From contig NW_026942680.1 of the NCBI RefSeq assembly GCF_024139115.2, forward strand, positions 1 through 64,000: DNA of 64,000 nucleotides, in the 5' to 3' direction. The translations under genes were made by a program, and so were the position numbers. Shown in pieces: positions 10,626 to 23,058 of this stretch (positions are counted from its first letter, which is position 1; each line of letters opens with the position of its first letter). The notes beneath the pieces are model-generated. The model was given only the letters and a program-made list of their open reading frames with translations, was not told the origin of the DNA and ran no database searches. This stretch comes from Armigeres subalbatus (lineage: Eukaryota; Arthropoda; Insecta; Diptera; Culicidae).

Positions 10626-11238
10626 GGGTTACTGGTCCTGGACCTCATCTCATAGCTCCGATCAGTGTTGGTAAAATCACTCATAAATTTCAATCAACGA
10701 GCGTTCCCGTGCGAACGAAATCGTCTGCGATTTTAAAAGAAAGCATCCCGCTTGAATTCTTCATGCTAAAACGCATCATTTCACTCATTTGCCAAAAAAT
10801 CATTTTGGTTTAAAAACGCATTTGAATTCAATTTGGGGACAATTTATTGCTTATATATAAAAGAGAGTCTAATATTTTATGCGACAAACGTCAATTCACT
10901 GTTTCTACCGAAGGAAAACAAAAGAAAACCTACGATGATTCAAATGGATGATTCAACTCATCCATGAGTTTTTAGGTGCTGAGTTGGGTGCGTTTCAACT
11001 CACGCTTGATTTGAATCATCCATGAGTTTTGAGATTTTGAGTTTTTACCAACACTGGCTCCGATATTGATCCCACAAAAAATAAAGCAATGAATAGGTAT
11101 TTGATTTGTTTCTTATTTTTGTGATTTTTTCAGCAGTGAGCATGCATGTTAGCAAAAAGAAGCGACGAAATTGGTGCCGTATTTCTTTGTTTCGCGATGA
11201 GATGTATATATGTTCAGAGGAAAACGGAGCAGTTCCCC
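10626..11238. mobile_element. TA-site MITE, GGGGAACTGTTCC family, copy 2
   Basis: This copy lies in the opposite orientation to copy 1, with ends GGGTTACTGGTCC and GGAGCAGTTCCCC and a TA at each side (10624-10625, 11239-11240). The internal motifs TGATTTGTTTCTTATTT, AGCATGCATGTTAGC and GATGAGATGTATATATGTTC match copy 1. It is split by a hAT-type MITE at 10663-11056. Without that insertion it would be about 211 bp. Confidence 0.8.
10663..11056. mobile_element. hAT-type MITE with 8-bp duplication
   Basis: A 394-bp element has inverted ends CAGTGTTGGTAAAA and TTTTTACCAACACTG and a perfect 8-bp duplication GCTCCGAT (10655-10662 and 11057-11064). CAG...CTG ends with an 8-bp duplication are diagnostic of the hAT superfamily. 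There is no transposase. It interrupts the MITE at 10626-11238, giving a two-layer nest. Confidence 0.88.
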
Positions 11239-11240
11239 TA

Positions 11241-14200
11241 TTCCAACGATACCTTTATGGTGCGCTTTTTATTTGTAGGTGACATTTTTTTTGATGGCTT
11301 GATTATTCTTCGCTGTATCGTGATGATGACGTGGTCGGAGTAATAGCTTGCTTCTCATGGGTTCGATTCTAATAATGAATAAATTATGGGTTTTCTCATT
11401 GTGCTCGATGAAAAATCAAAATACCTAATGCTTTGTTGGTATTTAAACCTCAGTCCAATAACAATCATTGCGTTTTATTGAATGACGATATAGACGTTCA
11501 GAAAAATGTTTACCACTGCGCCAATTACTATTCTATGACGATATTATTAAAATAAAGATTAAAGTTAGCATTCCATGGTATCCTATCGAACTGTCCCTGC
11601 GTGATTGCTCAATAAGTAATCCAGTCTGATGCTTAAGCTTAAATAAAACGAAAGAGAAGGAAATACATAATATTTGTTTATATAGTGCGGTTTCGTATGT
11701 ATATTTCAATTTTGTTGTTTTTAACAACAAATTAATAATATTCGTCTAATTACATATATACAAACTTATGTTTACGAATGCCCATGTGCTTATATGCCTA
11801 ATTGCTACGCATATGCATACACAATTATTCTTTGGAACTAAAATAGTTTTATCTGCAGATGTGAATCGTTAAACCCGCCATTACCGTTCCGCTCCGAAAC
11901 AAACAAAATAAAACTCAAAATAGGTTTACTACCGCGAGACCTTGACATCACGGGCTCCCCCTAGTCTTCATTGTTCCAATGGACCGTGAATTTAAATCAT
12001 CGTGCCCAACACAGTCTGGCAGTGATGCTAATGTAAACACGACTGCACTCCCACGCCACCCATTTCGCGACAGGCATGGGGTGTGTGTGCAACTGATTGA
12101 TTCCGAATCCAGGCACAATCGAACGCGTGTCTTCGTAATAAACGCCCGTTTTGTCTACTAATTTGACTAACCAACAGCCATTGATTGCCTCCAATGCGGA
12201 TGAGAGATGACCCATGGGCGACGATTCAAGCCCCATGCGATTGACAAACCGCAGTGTGTCAGTGGTGCCGAAAAACTAGAGCTCCGCTCAACCTCCACAT
12301 CTGGGCGCTTCACATCTGATGCCTCATGCTGTGTGGGAAAGGAAAAGTGGAGAATGGTCTGATTGATGCCTCGTGATTTTTTTTCTTGGCTACGTCTCAT
12401 TATTAAATCATATTGAATTAAAATTATGCTCAAAATGACGATCCGGGTAGACAATAATTCGCGATTTTTTGTAAGGTTTGGTTTGATTTGGTGGGATAGG
12501 ATATCATGATTTTCCATGTCGTATTGAAATTGATTTCGATTGGACGGGTCTTCTTTGTACAATATTCTGTGAACTTTTGTCAACAATTAGACATCAGCGG
12601 TACTTTTTTTTAAATATAAAATCAAATATTTAAAATAGCTCCTGGAATCTTAAATAAGTCTTCCTGCATGAAGAGGGGTGGCCGGCTACATGAGAATTAG
12701 TTACGTCGCACTGGATGCAATGTTTAGATTTCCTGACATGTAATTTTATGTCATCCTACATAGAGAAATATACAATTTAGTTTATGTTATGTGCTTTTGT
12801 GTCATTTTATTCAATTACGTCACCTGTAATAATCATTATTTTTGCAAAGCAAATGCAAAAACAGCTGTCTTAGAAGCCTCACAGTTCATAGGGTTTCTTA
12901 TCCCGTTCCCGGCCTAACTTGCGTACGACTGCATTATTTCATTGATATTTATGACAGGAAGCAACTTTTTCTGAATTTTGTGGGCTGTATAATACTGCAT
13001 TGAGGTTCACTTCTGCTTAAAAAATAGCTATCCATGCTAAATATCGTTCAAAAAAGCTTTTATTTGATTTTAATTAACGATGTGCAGCACTCATTTCAGT
13101 CATAGCGATTCCCATTCCGGCATACAAAAAACCAGTTCCCGGCCTAAGCAAAATTTCACTCAATCTCTCAACATTTTACTCTCATTCTCTCTCGGGACGG
13201 TAGAAAATGCGACGCAAACAAAAATATGCACGTTCCACGACAAGATGCCAGATGGTATTTTTCTTAATCATTTTTATTTGCTTGAGAAGACATATTTACT
13301 CATCCAAATTTCTTCCAAATACTTAAAAACAATATTTTTTCACCTTTTGAAATCGAGAGAATTATAAATAACATGATAGCGTCAATGTATTAGATAGTTT
13401 TCCTATTAACAATGAAGGATCATTTTCATTCTCCTGACCTCTTGGCAGCACGGTGCGGCACGAAGTTCTTGGGCCGAGGTGATTTTTTGATCGGTTTGAG
13501 GATACATTTTAAAATGTATTCTAATGTGTTTAAATAAGTCCTTGGGAAACGAAAAATTAAGAAGAATTGAAGCGCGTGTGTGTAGAATTATGGTGTGGTG
13601 ATTAACAGCTTCAAGCAATGGTTGCATCGAGCACTGTGACGATTTTCAGGTAAGTGTTTATTTGATGATACCGTTTTGTAAAAGTGGAAAGAATCACTCC
13701 GGCTCAGTGGTGTGGCATCGGAGAGCGAAATTTTGAAATCTACTTTTTTATTTTCTACAATTGGATCAATTAACAAGTGGTTGAAAAATATTGAGTATTG
13801 TGAAAAATAAATGGGAGACTTTTTAAAAATTATCAATCATGAACCTATGGCTTTCAAACAGTATAAATCATTAGTTTTATGTGCAGTGAGCCGGGAACCG
13901 GGTCCATAGGCCCAAGTAGTGATTTACCCTATCTGTTGAAGTGCTTTTTGAACAAAAAAAAATGCGAGGCGACAATGTTCCAGCGGGGGATGTAATAATG
14001 CCAACAAAGAGAGAAAAAGAGTAGTTGGTCCAGTACGTAGCCTGTGGCATACATTTTTATCCCATGCGGAGCGATTTATGCCATTCTCTTCTGAATATAA
14101 AACAACCAAATTAATGGAAATTGAATAACGGAACGGAGAGAAGAAGGCCACAACGTCTACCTTCGCGAATCGAACGGTAACAGGTTTACTATGAATCATC

Positions 14201-14837
14201 CACCTCTGTTGGAGTTTTTGTTACTTTCATCCAATTTCCATGCTGTGCTAACATATGGTCGACTCAGCTATAGATACTTTACATTATATAGACTAGCGGA
14301 AACATGGGTGGGCCATATCACATTAATGTATTTTTTGCTATCAAATTAAACTTCACATCACTTATAGCCAAATTGAAAGTTCAGCTAAATCTTAGCATAA
14401 CTCATCTACAGATTCAGCAGTATCTATAGGTATGAACAGCCGCGTGCAGATTCAATGTCGTTTACCTAAATTGAAATCGGTTGACTTTGCACAGTCAACT
14501 CAACATGAGTTCTTCAGTCCCACTCACAATATAAATGGAGGGGTTTTACCAATTTGAGACGGAAATCAAAAAACAATTTCACGAAATATTTAGCCGGCAA
14601 ATGTAATGTGGTAACCGATTGTCTAACAGATCAGGTATGAAATTCCGAGTAGGAGAAAGTAACTTAATAATACCTCATTTTGTTATTGATACCATACCAA
14701 AATTAATAAACAAAATACTTCATGCATGACATACTGTTATTACAACACCAAAATCATCATTCGTTTCGTGTTTTACTGAGCATTTTGCAAATAATTTAAG
14801 GGTATTATGTTTTGGTATTCTCATTAGCGTAACTAGT
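11241..14837. other. No recognisable gene
   Basis: About 3.6 kb with only short unsupported ORFs. The GC-richer part at 11940-12350 looks unlike the surrounding repeats and could be old unique DNA. The longest ORF there (minus, 12167-12586) has no recognisable domain and no splice context. Motifs such as GTTCCCGGCCTAA recur at about 12904 and 13136. Confidence 0.4.
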
Positions 14838-14925
14838 AAGGGTATGTGATAACACACTTTTTCCTGGCAAAACGAAACGAAATTTTAATGTTCTTTTTTG
14901 GCTCGATACGAAACGAAACGAAATA

Positions 14926-15115
14926 GAGGAACTGCTCCTAGAATTAATCTCATGGCTCCGACATTCATCCCATCAAAAACAAAGCAATGAAAAGCAATTT
15001 GATTTGTTTCTTATTTGCATGTTGACAAAAAAAGCGATAAAATTGGTGCTGTATTTCTTTGTTTTGCGATGAGATGAATATATGTTCAGTGAGATGGAGA
15101 TCGGGACAGTTTCCC
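14926..15115. mobile_element. TA-site MITE, GGGGAACTGTTCC family, copy 3
   Basis: A 190-bp copy runs from GAGGAACTGCTCC to GGGACAGTTTCCC with TA on both flanks (14924-14925, 15116-15117). It shares the interior of copies 1 and 2 (CAATTTGATTTGTTTCTTATTT, GCGATGAGATGAATATATGT). It sits in DNA rich in GAAACGAAACGAAA, like the hAT-like element at 21620-23681, whose end motif AAGGGTATGTGATAA also appears at 14838. Confidence 0.75.
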
Positions 15116-15117
15116 TA

Positions 15118-16015
15118 TAGGTTAACGTCCTTGACTTCGAAACGATACGAAATCATTTGATTCGAAGTTTAACAAAACGAAGCGAAATTTTTATTTTATT
15201 ATTTTTGCTTTAATATTTATAAAGCCAAATAATTGTTTTACGAGCAACAGTATTTTACTAACATATCTGATATGTTTGATTACATATGTATTAACAATAC
15301 AGATTACTCTGGCAACAAAACAAAAAAAAACAGCCGAATGCAAAAACAGTAGGTCGCATGTAGGCCGAGCAACATAAACATAGCATTGCTGCTTCCACAA
15401 CAATTAAAAGATGAAATGCAAAATCTGCATTTTTCGATTGAGAATTTTAATTAATTTAATACTGAAACTTTTCTGACAGCACACACGCTACAAAATACAT
15501 CAATTCAATGCGAACCAAACTTTAAGATTATGATCAGAAACTGTGCGGTAAACAGCGTATGGATCCGGATCGGAAACGGTTTTCCTTGCAGATGGGCGAT
15601 CAAGTTCTGCCAAAAGCCTACAACCAATAGGCCAGGAAATAACAAGCTGTCCACGTGCTAGGCACAGCGGTATCCACAATAGTTCTTCACTCATGTAGTT
15701 TCCTTGTTGTGAGCACCAACAGAAGCGTGCAAGTGCAAGTCGAATCAGCACCCACAATATACTACCACAGGAAGGGTCTAGAAGTGGACTGACTGGATTG
15801 GACCAACGCGTATTGCTTCCTTCTTGGTGGACTGTATATACAAGAGCAGCAATCAAAACCTTGGCAGTGGACGTTTCTCTTTGATCGTTAATTCTTGATT
15901 CTTATAACATGGTTTGTACAGAGTCAATGATTAGGGGCATGAAATGCGTTCTATTATATACACTCCCAGCTAAAAGTTTGGATTAAAAAAAAACCACACC
16001 AAAATCTGAATTCTA
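15118..16015. other. No recognisable gene
   Basis: Left part: decayed GAAACGAAA repeats. Right part: a 118-codon minus-strand ORF (15500-15856) with no motif that I recognise. It may be transposon debris. Confidence 0.35.
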
Positions 16016-16023
16016 GTTACAGC

Positions 16024-17389
16024 CAGTGGCGCCGGGAGTGGGTGGGACAAGTAGGACATGTCCTACGCATGAAAATACCTGGGTAGGACAGTCGAAGCAT
16101 TGTCCTACCCATGATTATGGTAAAAAACATACCAATGGATACTTGAAAGATCTAATGCTATCAACACTGTTTCAATTTCTAAATCTAAAAAATATCAGAA
16201 GTTAAACTGACAATCGTAGAAGGTTCCGGGATTGTAAGGGAGAAATTCTTTTCATTCCAAAATGTTCTCAATGATGTATTGAGATTTTTCTAGAAGTCTT
16301 GAAATTTCAAACAGTTTCTACTCTACCATAAAATTCTTGAAATTTTTCTGGGAGTACGTAATTTTTTCCGCTAGTTCAGGGAGACATTTTATAAAAATTG
16401 ACAGACTGACAGGTGAATTAATCAAAAGTAATATCTAAACAAGCTTAACTTAGCTAAGAGTGGCTGTACTTGTCAACGGTTGGTGGTCTAAATTGCACTA
16501 CGATCCAAGTACATAAAGGTTGGTATTCACTACCTACAGCTCCAGTCAGTTGGGAAAGGAGAGTAATGTTAGTGTGTACTAATAGTTGCTACTAAAAACC
16601 AAGAAAACTTCTGCATCCCCATAATACCACGGAAAGGAAATTTCGTTAACTCGGTAAGGTAGAATAGCAGAAGTATAGATCGATGATTCACTTAGAAAAG
16701 TGATGTAGTCTTTGCCAGACCTCCTGTTTATAAGGCAGAAGCGGTAGTCGCTAGACTGCCGAGCTCGTATCCAAAAGTTGAAGAACTAAACAAGGATATG
16801 AGAGAACAATCCCAGAAATATAAAGCAGTTCATGATGATGGTAGCAGGCATATGAGAAGAGGAACTCTAAAAGCTTATGAAATTTCATTGAAATCTGTAG
16901 GAATCACAAATATATCTACGTTTGCATGAAATCTTAGAAGTTAGAAGGAAAAAAGTCTGAAATTGGGAGTAACATTATTCTTGAGATTTCTGCAAACCCG
17001 TAAACAGTACTAAACACCCTTTAAAAATCTTGGACGATCATAAGCTTTACTGGTAGATCGTAGCGATGTTTCTGAAGATTTTTAAAGGTTCGAATTTCTA
17101 GAAGTTAGTGAAATTAAGTGCTTAAAACCGTCCAATATTTTATAAAATTGACAGGAATCCATAATCACTTCTGGAAGTTTATGAAAATGTTTGAAGACAT
17201 GCTTTTTGGAAATGTTCGATAAACACTAGAAATGTAATGTTTGTCTTAATAGTTAGAAACTTATTTGAGGAGGTCCGAAAAAATCCGTGAGGATCTCCGG
17301 AAGGTCGGAGAAATTTCATGAAAGTATTATATAGATTTGAAAATCCAGTTTTTGTCCTACCCACGTCTCGAAACGTGGCCGCGCCTCTG
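16024..17389. mobile_element. hAT-like element, 1.37 kb, non-autonomous
   Basis: The termini CAGTGGCGCCGGGAG and GTGGCCGCGCCTCTG are imperfect inverted repeats, extended by a shared GTGGGT(G/A)GGACA block. A perfect 8-bp duplication GTTACAGC flanks the element (16016-16023, 17390-17397). That combination identifies a hAT-type insertion. The interior has no transposase. It holds a tRNA-SINE-like fragment near 16690-16765 and decayed TCTAGAAG/GAAATTTC phrases. Confidence 0.88.
16690..16765 (-). mobile_element. tRNA-like SINE fragment
   Basis: On the minus strand, the phrase CGCTTCTGCCTTATAAACAG recurs with two changes in the SINE fragment at 41150-41215, where it precedes a B box. It has an A-box-like TCTAGCGACTACCG but no clear B box. 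This is a weak, decayed copy. Confidence 0.35.
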
Positions 17390-17397
17390 GTTACAGC

Positions 17398-17975
17398 AAA
17401 ATAGAATGCTGAAGTATGTTCATTGTTCAGCAATCGATATGACATGTCAAATATTTTCTCTCAATATCATAAGAACTCGCGAAGAAGTTGAGAAAAAACG
17501 ATCATGAAAGTGTTGTTTTCAAGACCTATCTTTGTTCATATTGAATACTATTTAAAAAGTTTTTTCTGCACATTCCGAGGTTGAAAGGTAAGGAAAAATC
17601 CTTAATTATGTGAATGGAAAAAAAGAATTTGTTATGTATGTATTTTGCAGTCATATACCCAGCTGGATACACAATAACGTTGCTGCGCTCTCGAAGAAGT
17701 AGAAGCGTGAGAATCTTGTCGATAATAAATAGCATCTATAACTTTTGAATGCAAAAATACAGTGTGTGCACAATTTAGAAAAGCAATTCGAAATAAATAA
17801 ACTGTTTGAATTCATTGCATGTTGGATTTTTTTGTAATTCAACTTGCACTAGTGGAAAATTTGGAACCATTAATAAAAGCTCATTAAAATATCTGCATTT
17901 TAAAAATTGCTGTATTTAAATTTTGGCATTTTCAGGATGGATGAATGTGCTGATTATCGAGCATCATGCAAATTA
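17398..17975. other. No recognisable gene
   Basis: A/T-rich DNA with two short overlapping minus-strand ORFs (17526-17842) that resemble no known family. Confidence 0.35.
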
Positions 17976-19314
17976 CTTATTACGACTCATTCGAAAGATA
18001 ATGAGCTTGAGATATTTGACAGAACACATTCTTATTGGAAAGCATGTTGACATTTTAACCAAAGTTGCACTTTTTGTTCGAAATTAACATAAATTTTTAA
18101 ACCTAAATTCTTCGAAAATGAGCCGACAAAATTTCAAAGCAAGTGTGGTATGGTCGTCTTACTAATCGATGCACTTTTAATAGCAATTTTGGCTGAATAG
18201 GACATTTGGCCGAATAGGAAGTAAGACGTCTCGATTCTCACTCTTTATTTCTCACTTATCGCTATAAAAGGTGAGAAGCGCAAAGTGAGTCGTCTCACTA
18301 CCCACTTTGCACTACTTTCTTTTTACAGTAAGAAGTGAGAAATGAGGTGTGAAAAGTGAGACGTCTCCCTTCTCGCTACTTATTTCCCACTTCTCACTGT
18401 AAAAAGTGAGTTGTGGGAAGAGAGAACTGAGACGTCTCACTACTCACTTCTCATAGTGTGAAGTGAGAAATGAGGTGTGAGAAGTGAGACGTCTCACTAC
18501 TCACATCGCGCTTCTCTCATTTCAAAGCGAGAAGTAAGAAATAAGGAGTAAGAAATTAGACGTCTCACTTCTCACTCCACATCTCTCACTTCTCACTATC
18601 AAAAATTAAAAGTAGTGAAACGTCTCACTACCCACTTTGCACAACTCACTTTTCACAGTGAGAATTGAGAAATGAGGTGTGAGAAATGAGAAGTCTCACT
18701 TCTCATTCTTCATATCTCACTTCTCACTTTTTACAGTGAGCTACTCACTTCTAATTTTTGACAGTGAGAAAAGAGAAATGAGTAGTGAGAAGTGTGACGT
18801 CTCACTACTCACTCGCGCTTCTCACTTTTTACAATGACAAGTGAGAAATGAGTAGTGAGAAGGGAGATGTCTCAATTCTCACTCCTCATTTCTCACTTCT
18901 CGCTGTAAAAAGTGAGAAGCGCGGGTGAGTAATGAGACGTCTTACTTCTCACTCGCACTACTCACTTTTCACGGTGAGAAGTGGGAAATAAGTAGTAGAT
19001 AGTGAGACGTCTCGCATTTCACACCTCATTTCTCACTTTTCAAATGACCTATTCGGTTCGGTCGAATGACCCTTCCAGCCAAATGACGCTTTCGGCCAAA
19101 ATTGCTATTAAAAGTGCATAGATTCACGGTCGTCTTCCCACACTTGTTTTGAAATTTTGTCGGCTCATTTTCGAAGAATTTAGGATTAAAATTTTTTGCT
19201 AATTTTAAACAAAAAGTGCAACTTTGGTTAAAATTTTAACATATTTTCCAATAAGAATGTGTTCTGTCAAATATCTTAAGTTCAAGATCTACACATTATT
19301 TTTAGAATGAGAAT
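17976..19314. mobile_element. Foldback element enclosing GTGAG satellite
   Basis: Inverted arms of about 230 bp (17976-18205 and 19085-19314) share AGATATTTGACAGAACACAT, ACCAAAGTTGCACTTTTTGT, GAGCCGACAAAATTTC and AATAGCAATTTTGGC. Between them lie TTCGGCCAAATG units and about 820 bp of the GTGAGAAGTGAG / GACGTCTCAC satellite. The satellite therefore appears to be the cargo of a foldback transposon. No target duplication was found. Confidence 0.7.
18222..19045. repeat. GTGAGAAGTGAG / GACGTCTCAC palindromic satellite, array 2
   Basis: Roughly 60-bp units alternate CTCACTTCTCAC with GTGAGAAGTGAG around recurring GAGACGTCTCAC palindromes (for example near 18430, 18488 and 18795). It has the same composition as 7535-8470. 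Stem-loop potential is high on both strands. Confidence 0.85.
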
Positions 19315-19463
19315 CGGACATAAGATTAAAGAAATATATGTAAAAACTTTGTCATATTTTCAATAAAGTGAAGTAAGTGAACCCAAACTTATGTCAGGGA
19401 GTGTACACAAATGTTGTGGAATTTTCCATGTCGATTGAGGAAGAACGGTTTACAATCCCCGAA

Positions 19464-19790
19464 CAACTTTGTAGAAGACGGCAACATTCTAAATCCCACA
19501 GATCTCGATATATCGAACCCAATTGATTTCTCATATACATTAGCACCGCCTTGCGAATGAATTCTGAACTAAACAGTTTGTCAACATATTGGTTTTAAAT
19601 CTTTGAACAACTTTGTAGAAGGCAGCTACTTTCTAAATTCAACAGATCCCAGTAGCGCCGCCTTGCAGATGAATCCTAAACTAAACAGTTTTTCAACATA
19701 TTGGCAACAACCACCGAGCAACTTTGTAGAGGACAGCAACTGCCTAAATCCTATAGATCTTGAAATATAGATCCAAACTGGTGCTTTCAT
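19464..19790 (+). repeat. Imperfect tandem repeat with CAACTTTGTAGA
   Basis: Three diverged units begin CAACTTTGTAGA at 19464, 19608 and 19719. They share AAATCC(C/T)A(C/T)AGATCT-like and CTAAACAGTTT(T/G)TCAACATATTGG blocks. The period is uneven (144 and 111 bp). Origin unknown. Confidence 0.6.
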
Positions 19791-19793
19791 ATA

Positions 19794-20875
19794 GGGGTGG
19801 GGAGACTTGATCCCCGGGGAGACATGATCACCCCTGTTTCATCGAGAACTAAAGTAGTTTTTTTCTAGCGTATTTTTAGTATAGATCCTCTAGACAAATG
19901 ACCTTTACGTGGTGAGTTATTTTTTGGATTGATAACCTTATTTATTCTGCAGGGCGGTTTGTATGTTTTGACCTTCCTAAAGATTTTTTTATTGGCCACG
20001 AAAAATTTGAACAACTTTTCATAACAATGACCAAATGCTTTCGTTTTTTTTTACAGCACAAAGCCATAAATATGCTTAATGATCTGTACTGATAAAAATG
20101 TTAACATTCCATTTTTAGGATATTTGGATTTTAAGTTATTTCCTTAATATGGGGACACTTGATCCCTCATTAGTCACGCATCCAAGAATTTAGAGCAAAT
20201 CAAAAAATCAAAAAAATATAAAACCGTCTAAGACGAATTAAGTACTGTCCATTTAATTCCACCAGTTAATTTCCGTTATCTTTGCAGATACGTATTTCGA
20301 CCACAACTGTGTGGTCGTCTTCAGTGTCTTGTACTTGACTCGACTTGGACAGTACTTAATTCGTCTTAGACGGTTGAATACATTCCACTAAAAGAGCTTA
20401 ATATATTTTTCTGAAAAAAAAAATAAGTCTGTTCTCTGGCTTCTATTTTTTTTTGTAGATTTGACAGATTTGATGAAGGGTTGGCAGGAAAAAATATTTC
20501 TTTCGTAGATATCATAGAAAGGGGATCAAGTCTCCCCAAATTTTAAAATTGCATGTGCTGTCGAATTCAATAACAAAAATAGTTCATGTATACGCACAGT
20601 AATTCGAAAATTCCGCGTATTTTGAAGGACAAATGTTAAAAATTCTGAGGTCACCTTTCTAATTTTATCAAAGCAAGTTCTTGGAGAGGGATCAATTTCC
20701 TAAAAAAAATTTAAAAGTCGATTTTTGACAGCACTTCAAAAAATAGATTGGGTATCAATAACAACAATAATTTAAGGACTGTCATACATCAGTGGAAATC
20801 GCGTATGTTTATTTATTTTTGGCTGTGATACATCGGAAATCAGAAAAGGGGATCAAGTCTCCCCAGTCTCCCCTG
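19794..20875. mobile_element. TA-site element with GGGGAGACTTGATCCCC ends
   Basis: It starts GGGGTGGGGAGACTTGATCC after TA (19792-19793). It ends with the complement, GGGGATCAAGTCTCCCC then AGTCTCCCCTG, before TA (20876-20877). The motif GGGATCAAGTCTCCCC also appears inside at about 20522. It has no protein. The palindromic MITE at 20223-20374 is nested within it. Confidence 0.7.
20223..20374. mobile_element. ACCGTCTAAGACGA palindromic MITE, copy 1
   Basis: Its arms read ACCGTCTAAGACGAATTAAG and the reverse complement around a CGACCACAACTGTGTGGTCG centre. The copy at 47566-47731 is closer to perfect. Both are followed by the same 35 bases or so (TTGAATACATTCCACTAAAA...), so the mobile unit may extend past the palindrome. 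Confidence 0.7.
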
Positions 20876-21464
20876 TACTTGTGCCCCGACAAGTAGAACA
20901 ATTTCAAGTCAATTCGAATCTTTTTTATTTGACAAACTGCATATATCCATTTTACACAATTTCGAGAAAACAACAAAAAGCTGTTTTTGAACAAATTGGC
21001 ACCGAATCTTTCGATTTCTTCGGTAAAGATCAATAGTTTTTGGCAAAACTCAATACCCTGGGACACTTCCAGTACAAAAACTGCAAGCAGTACTCCTAAG
21101 TGCCTGGACATATGTAGTTTCTCAAACAAACGAAGTTTTTTTCATACATTCCCGAACAAAATTTTTTTTTCGTATTTTTTGCCAGAATACGTGTTTTCAG
21201 GCAAGGATTCAGAATATATAAAAATCTCATTTTGGCCAAAAATGTTACATCTGCAGTCTCTCATACAAACTGTTCATTTGTTTCTTGACTTATTTAAAAT
21301 TTGTTTTACTACAATAGGATTTTTAGAAATTTTATAAGAAACATCGCGCCGTTTATTGAAAAAAAAAAAATAATGATACTATTTTCACCGGTGTTCGGTT
21401 GGTTCCGGATCTTCCGGAGGACCAGCATAAGATTCATTGGACTTAATGAATGTCTTCAATGGAA

Positions 21465-21619
21465 GTTCAAAGTGAGACCCTCCATTTTTTACTTCTTATT
21501 TCTCACTTCCTGAGAAGTGAAATCACAGTCCACTCTTCACTTTACTCAGTGAGATGTCTCACTTTTTACTTCTACGCTCTTATTTCTCATTTTTCACTTC
21601 TCATTTACTGCTTTCCACT
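21465..21619. repeat. GTGAG satellite, left of the hAT-like insertion
   Basis: TTCTCACTTCCTGAGAAGTG and TCAGTGAGATGTCTCAC units are interrupted at 21620 and resume at 23690-23790, so the element between them landed inside the array. Confidence 0.7.
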
Positions 21620-22170
21620 AAGCATATACGGTATTTCGAAAGAAAAAAAATCGTTTCAAGTGGTTCGAAACGAAATTTTGCCTATATTAGTGGAATTTGA
21701 GCATGAAGGAATCTTATTTCTTGATTTTGTTTCGTTTCGTGAAATTACAAAAAAATCGCTAAAAAAAACTAACTATTAACGAAATTTAACGGAATTCCGC
21801 GGAATTTCTAAACAAACTTTGACTTAAACCATACTGTACGGCTGTGCATTATCAAAAATTTTGGCTGTGCCGCTGAACAAAATCGTAAAGCTATTTTCTA
21901 GGTTTTGTTATACAAAATTTTCTATTAACTATGCGCTACATAATCCCATCCTGAGTCAATAAATACGTATTTAGTTTTCTTCGACAAATCGTCTTCAGTG
22001 TCCAAAATGTCCAATGTTAGAAATGACCAACAGAAAAAGATAAATATCTTTAACTATTCTATCCTATTTTTTTTCAAAAGTGACCCGACTCAATATGTAA
22101 GGCGTCAGGCTCCTCAGAGTGTAAATGTAATCAGAAATGAATCAGATCAGTACAACTTTATCAAATATCG

Positions 22171-22223
22171 GAGACGAGCCAGCCTAGGGCTAACAGTCTC
22201 CCTAATACAGACAATAAAAAAAA
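22171..22223 (+). mobile_element. SINE-like 3' tail (GACGAGCCAG family)
   Basis: GAGACGAGCCAGCCTAGGGC, then AACAGTCTCC and an AATA(C)AGACAATAAAAAAA run. The same tail occurs on the minus strand at 25615-25675. Two copies ending in A-rich runs suggest a short retroposon 3' end. Confidence 0.5.
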
Positions 22224-23058
22224 ACTTTGTCAAAGAGGCAAAGCCGTGGCGTGGATTCCTAGGGCCCTTGTGAAGTATTATTAGAGCGCCTTTTCCTTTA
22301 TTAAAGGCCGACTTCTTCACCTCTTAGGCCTCAAGCCAGGTTTAATCGCATGACTAAGCACCGCCATTCATGGAGTTTTCAAAATAACTTCGTTTACAAT
22401 TAATCTAATCCTAAATTGACTGTCAAGGCGTGACCGGCTCATACTGTCCATAGCAGCTGTTTTTTTGCACTCAATTGAAGCCGGTTGAGGATGAAAATTT
22501 GACAATTTTTTTTGCATGCCTCCTATACACACACATAAACAAAGACAAACAGACAACCGATTGGTACGTCGAGTTGAATATATAAGACTATGGGTCTCTG
22601 AGCCTCCTGTGAAAAGGTTGAGTTTGGAAGGAAATGATATCTTTTTGTTACTAGTTTTTGTAGGAGATTGGAAAAAATTATTTCTCCATACCTGGCAAAC
22701 TGCTGCCATAAAAACTTTGCGATCGCATTTCTTAAATACAATCTCAAATACATATCTTTGTGCATTTCAAAAAGGTGCACATGATTCGTCTAGCAAGCAA
22801 ATGTATGCTATTAATAATTCTGTATCTGCTTATACGCCTGACAGATGTTGATATATAAATGAGTATCCCACTTGATAAAAAATAAAATCTATGCATTCAT
22901 TTTCTGGTTTCTAGTTAGCTCAATACCATAAAAAACGTTGATAATCCAATATGAGATATGCTTCAGCGTAATCACATAGTGCTTAAGTGAAATAAGGTTT
23001 TCAACAGAATTTGAATCAGAATACAAAACAAATCCCACAATTTCTATATTTTTATATA

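Noticed and set aside
12167..12586. 139-codon minus-strand ORF
   Set aside because: No motif, no splice context and no codon pattern; similar ORFs arise by chance in this length of DNA.
15500..15856. 118-codon minus-strand ORF
   Set aside because: No recognisable domain; could be transposon debris but cannot be supported.
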